Shown in pieces: positions 32,279 to 39,929 of a stretch of 64,000 nucleotides of DNA. The notes below the pieces were generated by a model. It was not told the DNA's origin. It did no database searches and was given only the letters and a program-made list of their open reading frames with translations. The number at the start of each line of letters is the position of its first letter. The stretch's first letter is position 1. The position numbers and the translations under genes were made by a program. Source of the DNA: SIG575 sp964507395 (GTDB lineage Bacteria; Bacillota; Clostridia; Oscillospirales; Acutalibacteraceae); NCBI GenBank assembly GCA_964507395.1, contig CAZDQE010000005.1, positions 4,779 to 68,778 on the forward strand, read 5' to 3'.

Positions 32279-32821
32279 ATGGAAAACCAACTCTCTCAGG
32301 AAGAAATCATAAAACTTGCAGTAAATGAAGGTGTGAAAGCCGCAAGGCGACAATTTAAGCTCGAGGAAGAAGAAGCACGAGCCAAACAGAAGAACAGACG
32401 ATTACACAACACAAAATTGCTTATAGAAAACTATCGAACATTTAAAGTTCATGCAGAAAAGTCGGTTTTCACAGCAGCCGAGTGTGAGGACTCTGTTGTT
32501 GATATTTTATCGATGATGTCTGACCAGAGTTTTGCAAGAGCAGAAAACACCGTTGCATCTATCCGCAAATCAGCCGTAAAGACGGTCATTATGGTTCGCC
32601 ATATCGAAGCAATGGTCGATACATACAGAGTATTGTGTGAGCGTTCAGGCGAAGAACGAAAGTATCGTGTCATATATGAATTGTATATTGCTGATGAAGC
32701 AAAAACAATTGAGGAAATTGCAAAAAAAGAATATGTTGACAAGAGTACAATCTACAGAGACATTCAAACTGCCATTGATGCTCTCTCTTCCTTGATTTTC
32801 GGTGTGAGCACCATCAACTGA
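32279..32821 (+). CDS. ArpU/sigma-like late transcriptional regulator
   Basis: A 180-residue protein whose C-terminal part EAKTIEEIAKKEYVDKSTIY, RDIQTAIDALSSLIFG is a sigma-70 region 4-like HTH, as in ArpU/RinA-type phage late regulators. The N-terminal portion is helical and basic. AGGAGGCGC supports the ATG giving MENQLSQEE. It stands at the early/late boundary immediately upstream of a strong promoter with direct repeats, which are candidate binding sites. Confidence 0.78.
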   Translation: MENQLSQEEIIKLAVNEGVKAARRQFKLEEEEARAKQKNRRLHNTKLLIENYRTFKVHAEKSVFTAAECEDSVVDILSMMSDQSFARAENTVASIRKSAVKTVIMVRHIEAMVDTYRVLCERSGEERKYRVIYELYIADEAKTIEEIAKKEYVDKSTIYRDIQTAIDALSSLIFGVSTIN

Positions 32822-32824
32822 TGT

Positions 32825-32856
32825 CATGCGAAAAACTTGCAATTGACATGCGAAAA
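32825..32856 (+). repeat. Direct repeats CATGCGAAAA, 22 bp apart
   Basis: Two identical 10-bp copies spaced exactly two helical turns, the second starting in the -35 box of the downstream promoter. This geometry suits a regulator contacting the same DNA face, possibly the sigma-like protein encoded just upstream. Confidence 0.65.
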
Positions 32857-32871
32857 GAAATGTGGTATACT
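32843..32871 (+). promoter_or_regulatory. Strong promoter at the early/late boundary
   Basis: TTGACA, a 17-base spacer and TATACT: five or six of six matches in both boxes at ideal spacing. Start expected near 32878, ahead of a terminator-like hairpin and the symporter cassette. Confidence 0.82.
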
Positions 32872-32900
32872 CACATTGTAAAATTCTATCACTCGAAAAC

Positions 32901-32935
32901 AGGTGTCTGATACCCGTCAGGCACCTTTATTTTTT
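32901..32935 (+). terminator. Rho-independent terminator / possible attenuator
   Basis: A 10-bp stem AGGTGTCTGA with TCAGGCACCT (one G-T pair), six-base loop, then TTATTTTTT. It lies only about 25-60 bases after the expected start of the strong promoter, so it may give a short RNA or attenuate the symporter cassette, besides ending read-through from upstream. Confidence 0.85.
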
Positions 32936-33023
32936 GACAAAAAGGAGGTTTAATTTTACATTGTAGCAATGCCCCTTCCTGCAATGTGTTTGAAATAAAT
33001 AAACACATAGGAGGAAATTCTAA

Positions 33024-34400
33024 ATGTACGGAATTATAGCATTGTTAATTTATGCAGCAATAATGATTTTGGCAACGATACTGTTCTCTAGAAAGAACAA
33101 AAGCGACTTTCATGTGGCAGACAGAAATATCGGTGCTTTTATATCAGCGTTAAGTATTGCTGCGACATGGATATGGGCACCGGCCCTGTTCACATCATCA
33201 GAAAAGGCATACACAAATGGTTTACCTGGACTGTTTTGGTTTTTAGTACCTAATGTGTTATGTCTTATTTTATTTATACCTTTTGCAAAGAAAATCAGAC
33301 GAGAAATGCCTGCAGGAATCACTCTGTCAGGGTATATGGAAGAAAAATATCAATCACGACGAGTTAGCGGAATATACCGATTTCAGCTCGGCAGTTTGTC
33401 TGTTTTTTCTACGGCGGTGCAGTTATTGGCAGGCGGTAAAATCCTGAATATGATTACAGGAATTCCGTTCTGGCTCATAACTATAATTCTTGCCGTTATT
33501 GCATTTTCGTATTCACAGATATCAGGTATAAAAGCATCAGTAATCACTGATAACATTCAGTTTGTTTTTATACTCGCAGGTTGCCTTGTTTTACTTCCTA
33601 TGGCTCTTTCTTCCTCAGGTGGTGTTACAACATTACTTGAGGGAGTAAGCGGTCATACAGGCGATTTTTTGAGCTTATTCGATAAAAACGGATTGAATGT
33701 ATTTTTGTCTTTCGGTTTGCCAACAACAATTGGATTGTTATCAGGTCCGTTCGGTGACCAAAGCTTTTGGCAGAGAGCATTCTCAACAAAAGAAAAAAGC
33801 ATTGGAAAAGCATTTTTCTTTGGAGCACTTGCGTTCGGTCTTGTTCCGCTCTCACTCGGCGCAATGGGATATATCGCAGCAGGCACAGGATTTAATGCGG
33901 TTGATTCAAGCATGGTAAACTTTGAGTTTATCAAGTCAATTCTTCCTGCATGGGTGCTTGTACCGTTCTTATTTATGATTTTGTCAGGTTTGCTTTCAAC
34001 AGTTGATTCAAATCTCTGTTCAGTTGCATCATTGACAACCGACTATAATTGCAAAGACAATCTGAAAGCATCAAAAGGCACAATGATAGTTTTGCTTGCA
34101 ATTGCAATTATTATCGCAAATATTCCAGGACTTACAGTAACGCATCTGTTCTTGTTCTATGGAACACTCAGAGCATCAACGTTGTTTACAACTATTCTCA
34201 CACTTAAAGGAAAGAAACTCACCGAAAAAGGTGTGTTTGTTGGCGTTCTTTGTTCAATGGTAATCGGCTTACCGATTTTTGCCTATGGCTCTATTGCGAA
34301 TATTGCGATATATAAAACAATCGGCTCACTGCTCACTGTTTTACTCTCGGGCATTATTGCTCTCATCCTTTCAAAGAAAGGAGTGAAAGAAAATGCTTAA
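33024..34400 (+). CDS. Sodium:solute symporter family protein
   Basis: A 458-residue integral membrane protein with about 12-13 transmembrane segments. SSF features: FHVADRNIGAFISALSIAAT near the start, the periodic loop KIRREMPAGITLSGYMEEKY, and the sodium-site helix ILSGLLSTVDSNLCSVASL with the Ser/Thr of the Na2 site. It probably imports a small solute with sodium. Transporters of this family are rare in phage genomes. AGGAGGAAA precedes the ATG; the gene overlaps the following PAPS-reductase-like gene by eight bases, so it is translationally linked to the cassette. The substrate cannot be deduced. Confidence 0.88.
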   Translation: MYGIIALLIYAAIMILATILFSRKNKSDFHVADRNIGAFISALSIAATWIWAPALFTSSEKAYTNGLPGLFWFLVPNVLCLILFIPFAKKIRREMPAGITLSGYMEEKYQSRRVSGIYRFQLGSLSVFSTAVQLLAGGKILNMITGIPFWLITIILAVIAFSYSQISGIKASVITDNIQFVFILAGCLVLLPMALSSSGGVTTLLEGVSGHTGDFLSLFDKNGLNVFLSFGLPTTIGLLSGPFGDQSFWQRAFSTKEKSIGKAFFFGALAFGLVPLSLGAMGYIAAGTGFNAVDSSMVNFEFIKSILPAWVLVPFLFMILSGLLSTVDSNLCSVASLTTDYNCKDNLKASKGTMIVLLAIAIIIANIPGLTVTHLFLFYGTLRASTLFTTILTLKGKKLTEKGVFVGVLCSMVIGLPIFAYGSIANIAIYKTIGSLLTVLLSGIIALILSKKGVKENA

Positions 34401-35172
34401 GAGAAAACAAAGCGCAACCAATTCAGAATGGCTTGAAGCTGTAGCGAAGATTGGAGAAACTGTTTCCCAAAAGGAAATAGTTGAGCTTACCGAAAAGACC
34501 GTTTCAGAAATCAAAAATAAAACTGCCGATAAGAAATGTTCCTATGCTTGGAGTGCAGGAAAAGACAGTATTGTACTTAGTGACATCTGTAAAAAAGCAG
34601 GTATTACTGACAGTATGATTGCTGTTACTGACCTTGAATATCCTGCATTTATGAAATGGGTAGATGAAAACAAACCCGAAAAATGCACTGTAATCAATGT
34701 AGGATATGATATTCAATGGCTTTCAAAGCATCAGAATCTTATCTTTCCGCAAGACAGCGCTACAGCTGCACATTGGTTTTCAATTGTCCAGCACAAAGCA
34801 CAGAGGCAATATTTCAAAGAAAACAATCTTGATATAATTCTTCTCGGTCGTAGAAAGGCAGACGGGAATTATGTCGGTAAAGGTGATAACCTTTACACAG
34901 ATGGAAAGGGTGTAACAAGATACAGTCCGCTATCGGAGTGGTCTCACGAACACCTTTTAGCATATATACACTACAATAAACTTTCATTACCGCCTATATA
35001 CGGATGGAAAAACGGGTATGTTTGCGGTACCCATCCATGGCCGGCAAGACAATGGACCGGCAGCATAGAGAACGGATGGCGCGAAGTTTATGAAATAGAT
35101 AAATCCATTGTAGAAAAAGCAGCTGAGTACATTCAGAGTGCAAAAACCTTTTTAGGAGGTGATGCACAATGA
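34393..35172 (+). CDS. PAPS-reductase / PP-loop family protein (second copy)
   Basis: A 259-residue protein with the PP-loop YAWSAGKDSIVLSDICKKAG at about residues 51-70 and, further on, DIILLGRRKADGNYVG and RYSPLSEWSHEHLLAYI, matching phage PAPS-reductase-like proteins. It lacks the C-terminal Cys of assimilatory reductases (ECGLH). Overlaps the symporter upstream and the ParB-like gene downstream (ATGA). Expected to adenylate or transfer a group to a nucleotide or base; the actual substrate is unknown. Confidence 0.85.
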   Translation: MLKRKQSATNSEWLEAVAKIGETVSQKEIVELTEKTVSEIKNKTADKKCSYAWSAGKDSIVLSDICKKAGITDSMIAVTDLEYPAFMKWVDENKPEKCTVINVGYDIQWLSKHQNLIFPQDSATAAHWFSIVQHKAQRQYFKENNLDIILLGRRKADGNYVGKGDNLYTDGKGVTRYSPLSEWSHEHLLAYIHYNKLSLPPIYGWKNGYVCGTHPWPARQWTGSIENGWREVYEIDKSIVEKAAEYIQSAKTFLGGDAQ

Positions 35173-35786
35173 AAGTAATCAGTATGTCAATTGACAGTTT
35201 GGTTTCTCCTGAAAAGAATGTGAGGATCCATTCTGATAAACAAATAAGTGAATTTGTTCGCAGTATTGAGAAGTTCGGACAGATTCGCCCTGTTGTAGTA
35301 GATGAAAACAATACAGTCCTTGCCGGTAACGGTCTTGTTGAGGCTATGAAAAAAGCAGGAAAGGATACTGTATTTGTTTATAAAATGGACAATCTCAGCG
35401 AAAATGATAAAAAGAAACTGATGATTGCTGATAACAAGATTTTCAGCCTTGGTATCGATAATCTTGAAACCTTGAATTCATTCCTTGAAGATTTGAGGGA
35501 TGACCTTGATATTCCCGGCTTTGACGAGGATATCCTTGCTTCAATGGTTGAAAGCTCCGCAGAAGTAACGGAACGCATATCAAACTATGGTGTACTTGAT
35601 GAAAAAGAAATTATGACCATAAGAGAAAATGCGGCGAAAAAAGAAACTGCAGAGCCAATCAAAGAAGAAAAAGTACAATCTGACCCCCTTGAGCAGAATC
35701 ACCCAACGGAAACAGTTTCAAATCATACTGAATCCGAGGGTGATTTTGTCATTTGTCCTAAGTGTGGTGAGAAGATATGGCTGTAA
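35169..35786 (+). CDS. ParB-like nuclease-domain protein with C-terminal zinc ribbon
   Basis: A 205-residue protein. The ParB N-terminal fold is clear: SIDSLVSPEKNVRIHSDKQI, EFVRSIEKFGQIRPVVVDEN and VLAGNGLVEAMKKAGKDTVF, LMIADNKI. Phage versions often precede terminase and methylase genes. The C-terminal CPKCGEKIW probably belongs to a CxxC half-ribbon. Overlaps both neighbours, forming a pair with the preceding PP-loop gene. Whether it binds CTP or cuts DNA cannot be told from the sequence. Confidence 0.85.
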   Translation: MKVISMSIDSLVSPEKNVRIHSDKQISEFVRSIEKFGQIRPVVVDENNTVLAGNGLVEAMKKAGKDTVFVYKMDNLSENDKKKLMIADNKIFSLGIDNLETLNSFLEDLRDDLDIPGFDEDILASMVESSAEVTERISNYGVLDEKEIMTIRENAAKKETAEPIKEEKVQSDPLEQNHPTETVSNHTESEGDFVICPKCGEKIWL

Positions 35787-36934
35787 AGAGATGTGTTGCA
35801 GACATTGATGTGCTCACTGCTGCGAAAAAGAGAATAACGAATGTATTCCGAAATGGTTTATCAGTATATATGTCATTCTCTGGCGGAAAAGACAGTTTGT
35901 GTCTTGCTCATATAGTTAAAACTCTCATTCAGCAAGGTCAAATAAACCCTCAGCAATTGACCGTGCAGTTTATTGATGAAGAAGCGATATTCCCTTGTAT
36001 TGAAAAAACTGTAATGCAATGGCGAAAGAAATTTCTTATGCTCGGCGCTAAATTTGAATGGTTCTGCGTTGAAGTAAAACATTACAATTGTTTCAATGAA
36101 CTTTCTAATGATGAAAGCTTTATATGCTGGGATTCTATGAAACAGGATGTGTGGGTAAGACAACCACCGACATTTGCAATCAGAACACACCCGAAGCTCA
36201 GACCAAGAAAAGATGCATACCAAGATTTTTTACCGAGAGCATCAGCTGACGGAATAACAATAACGGGTGTAAGAATGGCCGAATCAGTTCAACGATTGCA
36301 GTATATGTCAGCAATGTTCCAAGCAGGTACCAACGTCACAAAAAGACTACAGATATTCCCGATATATGATTGGTCAGACAATGATGTGTGGTTGTATCTG
36401 CTTAAAGAAAGGGTAGAAATACCTGAAATATATTTGTTTTTATGGCAGTCAGGAACAGGAAAAAGGCAATTAAGAGTGTCTCAGTTCTTCTCCATCGATA
36501 CAGCAAAAACACTCGTAAAGATGAATGAGTATTATCCTGACCTTATGGAACGGATAATCAGACGAGAGCCAAACGCCTATATAGCTGCTTTATATTGGGA
36601 TTCCGAAATGTTCGGAAGGTCCACAAGAAACCGCAGAGAGCTTGAAAAAGGCTCTGAAAAGGACTATAAAGCAGAATTACAAAAGCTGTTCAGTGATATG
36701 GATAGAAATTTCCCAAATGCTCATCACAGAAAGGTAGCTGAACATTACAGAAATTTCTTTATAACAACATCAGCAATCACAAATAATAAAGACTGCAAAG
36801 CTATATATGAGGGAGTTATCTCAGGAGATCCAAAATTAAGGACTTTCAGAGCCTTATATCAGCGCATATACGGCCGATACATAGAAGAAGCGAAGAAAAC
36901 CGAAAAGGAGAGAAGCAGTAGTGCAAAACAATGA
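35777..36934 (+). CDS. IbrA-like PAPS-reductase family protein (third copy)
   Basis: A 385-residue protein with the PP-loop MSFSGGKDSLCLAHIVKTLI at about residues 32-51 and an extended C-terminal domain (KDYKAELQKLFSDMDRNFPN, HHRKVAEHYRNFFITTSAIT) like IbrA/DUF3440 proteins. IbrA and the ParB-like IbrB were described together as regulators of Eib surface proteins in E. coli; phage pairs are common but biochemically uncharacterised. The next gene is the matching IbrB-like ParB protein, overlapping by 14 bases. Confidence 0.82.
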   Translation: MAVKRCVADIDVLTAAKKRITNVFRNGLSVYMSFSGGKDSLCLAHIVKTLIQQGQINPQQLTVQFIDEEAIFPCIEKTVMQWRKKFLMLGAKFEWFCVEVKHYNCFNELSNDESFICWDSMKQDVWVRQPPTFAIRTHPKLRPRKDAYQDFLPRASADGITITGVRMAESVQRLQYMSAMFQAGTNVTKRLQIFPIYDWSDNDVWLYLLKERVEIPEIYLFLWQSGTGKRQLRVSQFFSIDTAKTLVKMNEYYPDLMERIIRREPNAYIAALYWDSEMFGRSTRNRRELEKGSEKDYKAELQKLFSDMDRNFPNAHHRKVAEHYRNFFITTSAITNNKDCKAIYEGVISGDPKLRTFRALYQRIYGRYIEEAKKTEKERSSSAKQ

Positions 36935-37445
36935 TAAATTGTTTGCTCCGCTCGGTACGCTTCAATGGATCGAGCGAGACAAACTCAAACCAAACGATTA
37001 TAACCCAAACAAAGTATCAAAAGAAAATCTGAAACTTTTGACACAGTCTATTATGACAAACGGATGGACACTTCCTATTGTTGTCCGACCTGATATGACC
37101 ATCATAGACGGATTCCACCGCTGGACGGTAGCAGGGGAAGAACCTCTCCGCTCAATGCTGGGTGGTAAAGTTCCTGTTGTAATAGTCGCCCATGAAGATG
37201 AAAGTGGAAATATCTATGGCACAGTTACACATAACAGAGCCAGAGGTACGCATTTGCTTGAACCTATGAAAGCAATTGTTCAGAAATTGATAAACGACGG
37301 AAAAACAGTTGAAGAAATAGGGAAGCAGCTCGGCATGAAGCCTGAGGAAATATTCAGATTGTCTGATTTCACTCGTGAAGACTTCCTCAACATGATGGTA
37401 AAAGATGAAAAATATTCATCTGCACAGTTTGTAACGAAAATTTAA
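36921..37445 (+). CDS. IbrB-like ParB-domain protein
   Basis: A 174-residue protein with the ParB-fold sequence KPNDYNPNKVSKENLKLLTQ, NGWTLPIVVRPDMTIIDGFH and the following RW, then VTHNRARGTHLLEPM. This resembles IbrB. GTG start within the IbrA-like gene; GGAGAGAAG precedes it. Last gene of the symporter cassette, followed by a possible terminator. Confidence 0.82.
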   Translation: MQNNDKLFAPLGTLQWIERDKLKPNDYNPNKVSKENLKLLTQSIMTNGWTLPIVVRPDMTIIDGFHRWTVAGEEPLRSMLGGKVPVVIVAHEDESGNIYGTVTHNRARGTHLLEPMKAIVQKLINDGKTVEEIGKQLGMKPEEIFRLSDFTREDFLNMMVKDEKYSSAQFVTKI

Positions 37446-37459
37446 TCTTATGAAGATGG

Positions 37460-37486
37460 GGGCGTATCTATGTTTTAGGTACGCTC
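37460..37486 (+). terminator. Possible terminator after the symporter cassette
   Basis: GGGCGTATC pairs with GGTACGCTC (two wobbles) around a nine-base loop; the following TCTTGCTTTATTTA is T-rich but broken. Termination would be incomplete, allowing read-through into terminase. Confidence 0.5.
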
Positions 37487-37517
37487 TCTTGCTTTATTTA
37501 TATTGAGGTGATTTTGC

Positions 37518-37688
37518 TTGCGATTTGTATCAGAAGAAAAGGCAGAAAAGTGCTTTAAGTGCATTTATAACCTTACAAGAGGCATCCACAAAAATGTGGT
37601 TGTTTGCTTTTTTCCTAAGTGTAAAAAAGAAGAACTTTTGCCTGAAAGTATGAAAGAAGAGCGAAGCGAAACGCCTGACAACAAATAA
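37518..37688 (+). CDS. Small Cys-containing protein upstream of terminase
   Basis: A 56-residue frame with TTG start, GAGGTGAT five bases upstream, containing EKCFKCIYNL and VCFFPKC: a possible zinc site. Unknown function; similar short CxxC proteins often precede terminase small subunits in Clostridial phages. Confidence 0.55.
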   Translation: MRFVSEEKAEKCFKCIYNLTRGIHKNVVVCFFPKCKKEELLPESMKEERSETPDNK

Positions 37689-37729
37689 AAAATACCGAAA
37701 CAACTCGAATATGAAAAAGGGTGGTGAAA

Positions 37730-38539
37730 ATGTCAAAGCCTAACGAAAAGAGATTTAAGGCAGAAACACTCTATAAAAAAGGACTGTCATACAAGGAAAT
37801 TTCGGAAAAGCTTGACATTGCCGAGGGAACAATTCGCCGTTGGAAAAGCACCTATAAATGGGACACTCAAACAACCCGAACACCCGAACAAAATAACACA
37901 GACACCCGAACAGATAAACCCGAACAAAAAGAGAAGAAAAAGCGTGGCGGTCAAAAAGGAAATGTTAATGCTGTTGATAACAACGGTGGTGCTCCTGAGG
38001 GTAATACAAACTCTCTGAAACACGGCGGTTATTCTACAATCTTCACCAACACATTAACAGAAGTAGAAAAAGAACTTTTTGATGACTCTCCTGATGAAGA
38101 GTTACAACTTCTTATTGACGAAAAGAACCTGCTGACAGTCCGCGAACATAGATTGCTGACTGCTATACAAAAATATACCAATGCTCCCGGTGGTCAAGCA
38201 GTTCAATATATAACCTCAATTGAGGATAAAAAGATATTTGCAGACACAGATGAAGCGCAAGAAGAAAAAGAACGATATATCGACCTTCGAAATAAAAAGC
38301 AAGAAGAAGGCTTAGTTACTTATTTCGGTAAGAATGTCAATGTAACTACTCAAACTGAGGCCACATATAACATTGTTCTTCGTCTTGAGCGTGAACTCAC
38401 TGCTGTTCAAAAACAAAAGCACAAAGTAATTGAGCTGATAGCAAAAATCAGGCAAGAAAGTGGCAGTTCCAAGAACCAGATTGTTGATGATTGGCTTTTA
38501 GCCTTGGAGGATGCTGACAATGGCAATGACGAGGCATGA
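37730..38539 (+). CDS. terS: Terminase small subunit
   Basis: A 269-residue protein. An N-terminal HTH (RFKAETLYKKGLSYKEISEK, LDIAEGTIRRWKSTYKWD) recognises the packaging site. A charged linker (KKKRGGQKGNVNAVDNNGGA, then EGNTNSLKHGGYS) is typical of PF10668-type small terminases. The C-terminal region is helical for oligomerisation. AAGGGTGG precedes the ATG; it overlaps the large-subunit gene by 20 bases. Confidence 0.88.
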   Translation: MSKPNEKRFKAETLYKKGLSYKEISEKLDIAEGTIRRWKSTYKWDTQTTRTPEQNNTDTRTDKPEQKEKKKRGGQKGNVNAVDNNGGAPEGNTNSLKHGGYSTIFTNTLTEVEKELFDDSPDEELQLLIDEKNLLTVREHRLLTAIQKYTNAPGGQAVQYITSIEDKKIFADTDEAQEEKERYIDLRNKKQEEGLVTYFGKNVNVTTQTEATYNIVLRLERELTAVQKQKHKVIELIAKIRQESGSSKNQIVDDWLLALEDADNGNDEA

Positions 38540-39914
38540 GATATTAAAAAAGAAAGCAATTGAGTGGCGAAACAATATCGAAGCTTTTGCATGGGATAAC
38601 TTCAAATTCATTCCTGATGATTGGCAAAAAGAAATGTTCGATAATATAAGAACAAAACCACGAACAGCAATCAAGTCAGGACAGGGTGTTGGTAAGACAG
38701 GCGGTGAAGCAATTATTGCTTTATGGTTTCTGTGGTGTTTCCCAAACTCAAAAGTTGTCTGTACAGCACCGACTAAACATCAGCTGAATGATGTTCTTTG
38801 GTCCGAAATAGCAAAATGGCAAAAGAAAAGCCCTTTACTCTCGCAAACTCTTAAATGGACCAAGACATACATATATGTTACAGGGTGTGAAGAACGCTGG
38901 TTTGCAGTTGCAAGAACAGCAACTAAACCTGAGAATATGCAGGGTTTTCATGAAGATAATATGCTTTTCATCGTAGATGAAGCATCAGGTGTTGCTGACA
39001 CTATCATGGAAGCTATTCAGGGTACGCTTTCCGGTGCAAACAATAAACTTCTTGCTTGTGGAAACCCTACCAAATCCACAGGATTTTTTTATGATTGTTT
39101 TACAGTGTCAAGAAACCTATATGCTTGTCAGACTGTAAACAGTGAGGACAGTCCTCGCACAAACAAGGAGAATATAAAAGCTCTTATTCAAAAGTACGGT
39201 CGAGACAGTAATGTTGTCAGAGTTCGTGTGCTTGGTGAATTTCCAAAGGCAGAAAGTGATGTATTCATCCCAATTTCTCTTGTTGAAGGCGGGATAATGA
39301 ATGAACTGCCTGAAGAAAAAAGGGTAAGTAATATTTCTCTTGGTGTTGACGTTGCTCGTTTTGGTGATGATGAAACAATCATTGCTCAATACATAGATGG
39401 AAATATTACCATACCGGTGAAACAACACGGTCAAAATCTCATGGCCACAGTTGGTGACATTGTCAAACAATACAGGCTCCTTATAAGTGGCAATCCAAGA
39501 TACAAAGGTAAAATCGTTGTAAACATAGATGATACCGGTTTAGGTGGCGGTGTAACTGACAGGCTCAGAGAAGTAAAAAGAGAAGAAAAGCTCTTTCGCA
39601 TGGAAGTTGTACCGGTTAACTTTGGTGAGGAAATTCCAAACGAAGAGGCTAAGAACTTTTATGCTGATCTACCGACATATATGTGGTCGTTGATCAGAAA
39701 GCAATTGGAAGATAAAACAATTAGACTTCCTAATGACGGGGATTTGGTTGCTCAGCTTTCAACTCGAAAGTATGATATGGCATCAAATGGCAAAGTCAAA
39801 ATTGAAAGCAAAAAAGAAATGAAAAAAAGAGGCCTTCCGTCTCCGGATACAGCGGATGCGGTTGCCTTAGCAATATTCAAGAAGAAAATGTTCGATCTTA
39901 AAAGTATGATATAA
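38520..39914 (+). CDS. terL: Terminase large subunit
   Basis: A 464-residue packaging motor. ATPase: Walker A SGQGVGKT at residues 53-60, a following VCTAPTKHQ segment, Walker B MLFIVDEAS. Nuclease: LGVDVARFGDDETI, VNIDDTGLGGGV and the C-terminal acidic SPDTADAVALA. GGAGG lies nine bases upstream of the chosen ATG (MAMTRHEIL); an earlier ATG abuts it. Complete length. Confidence 0.93.
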   Translation: MAMTRHEILKKKAIEWRNNIEAFAWDNFKFIPDDWQKEMFDNIRTKPRTAIKSGQGVGKTGGEAIIALWFLWCFPNSKVVCTAPTKHQLNDVLWSEIAKWQKKSPLLSQTLKWTKTYIYVTGCEERWFAVARTATKPENMQGFHEDNMLFIVDEASGVADTIMEAIQGTLSGANNKLLACGNPTKSTGFFYDCFTVSRNLYACQTVNSEDSPRTNKENIKALIQKYGRDSNVVRVRVLGEFPKAESDVFIPISLVEGGIMNELPEEKRVSNISLGVDVARFGDDETIIAQYIDGNITIPVKQHGQNLMATVGDIVKQYRLLISGNPRYKGKIVVNIDDTGLGGGVTDRLREVKREEKLFRMEVVPVNFGEEIPNEEAKNFYADLPTYMWSLIRKQLEDKTIRLPNDGDLVAQLSTRKYDMASNGKVKIESKKEMKKRGLPSPDTADAVALAIFKKKMFDLKSMI

Positions 39915-39929
39915 CAAAGGTGTGAGAAA

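Noticed and set aside
32942..33000. Leader peptide (MPLPAMCLK) before the symporter
   Set aside because: The ATG is about 20 bases from AGGAGG, too far for a normal start, and ATT/TTG starts are out of pattern; no attenuation codons are evident.
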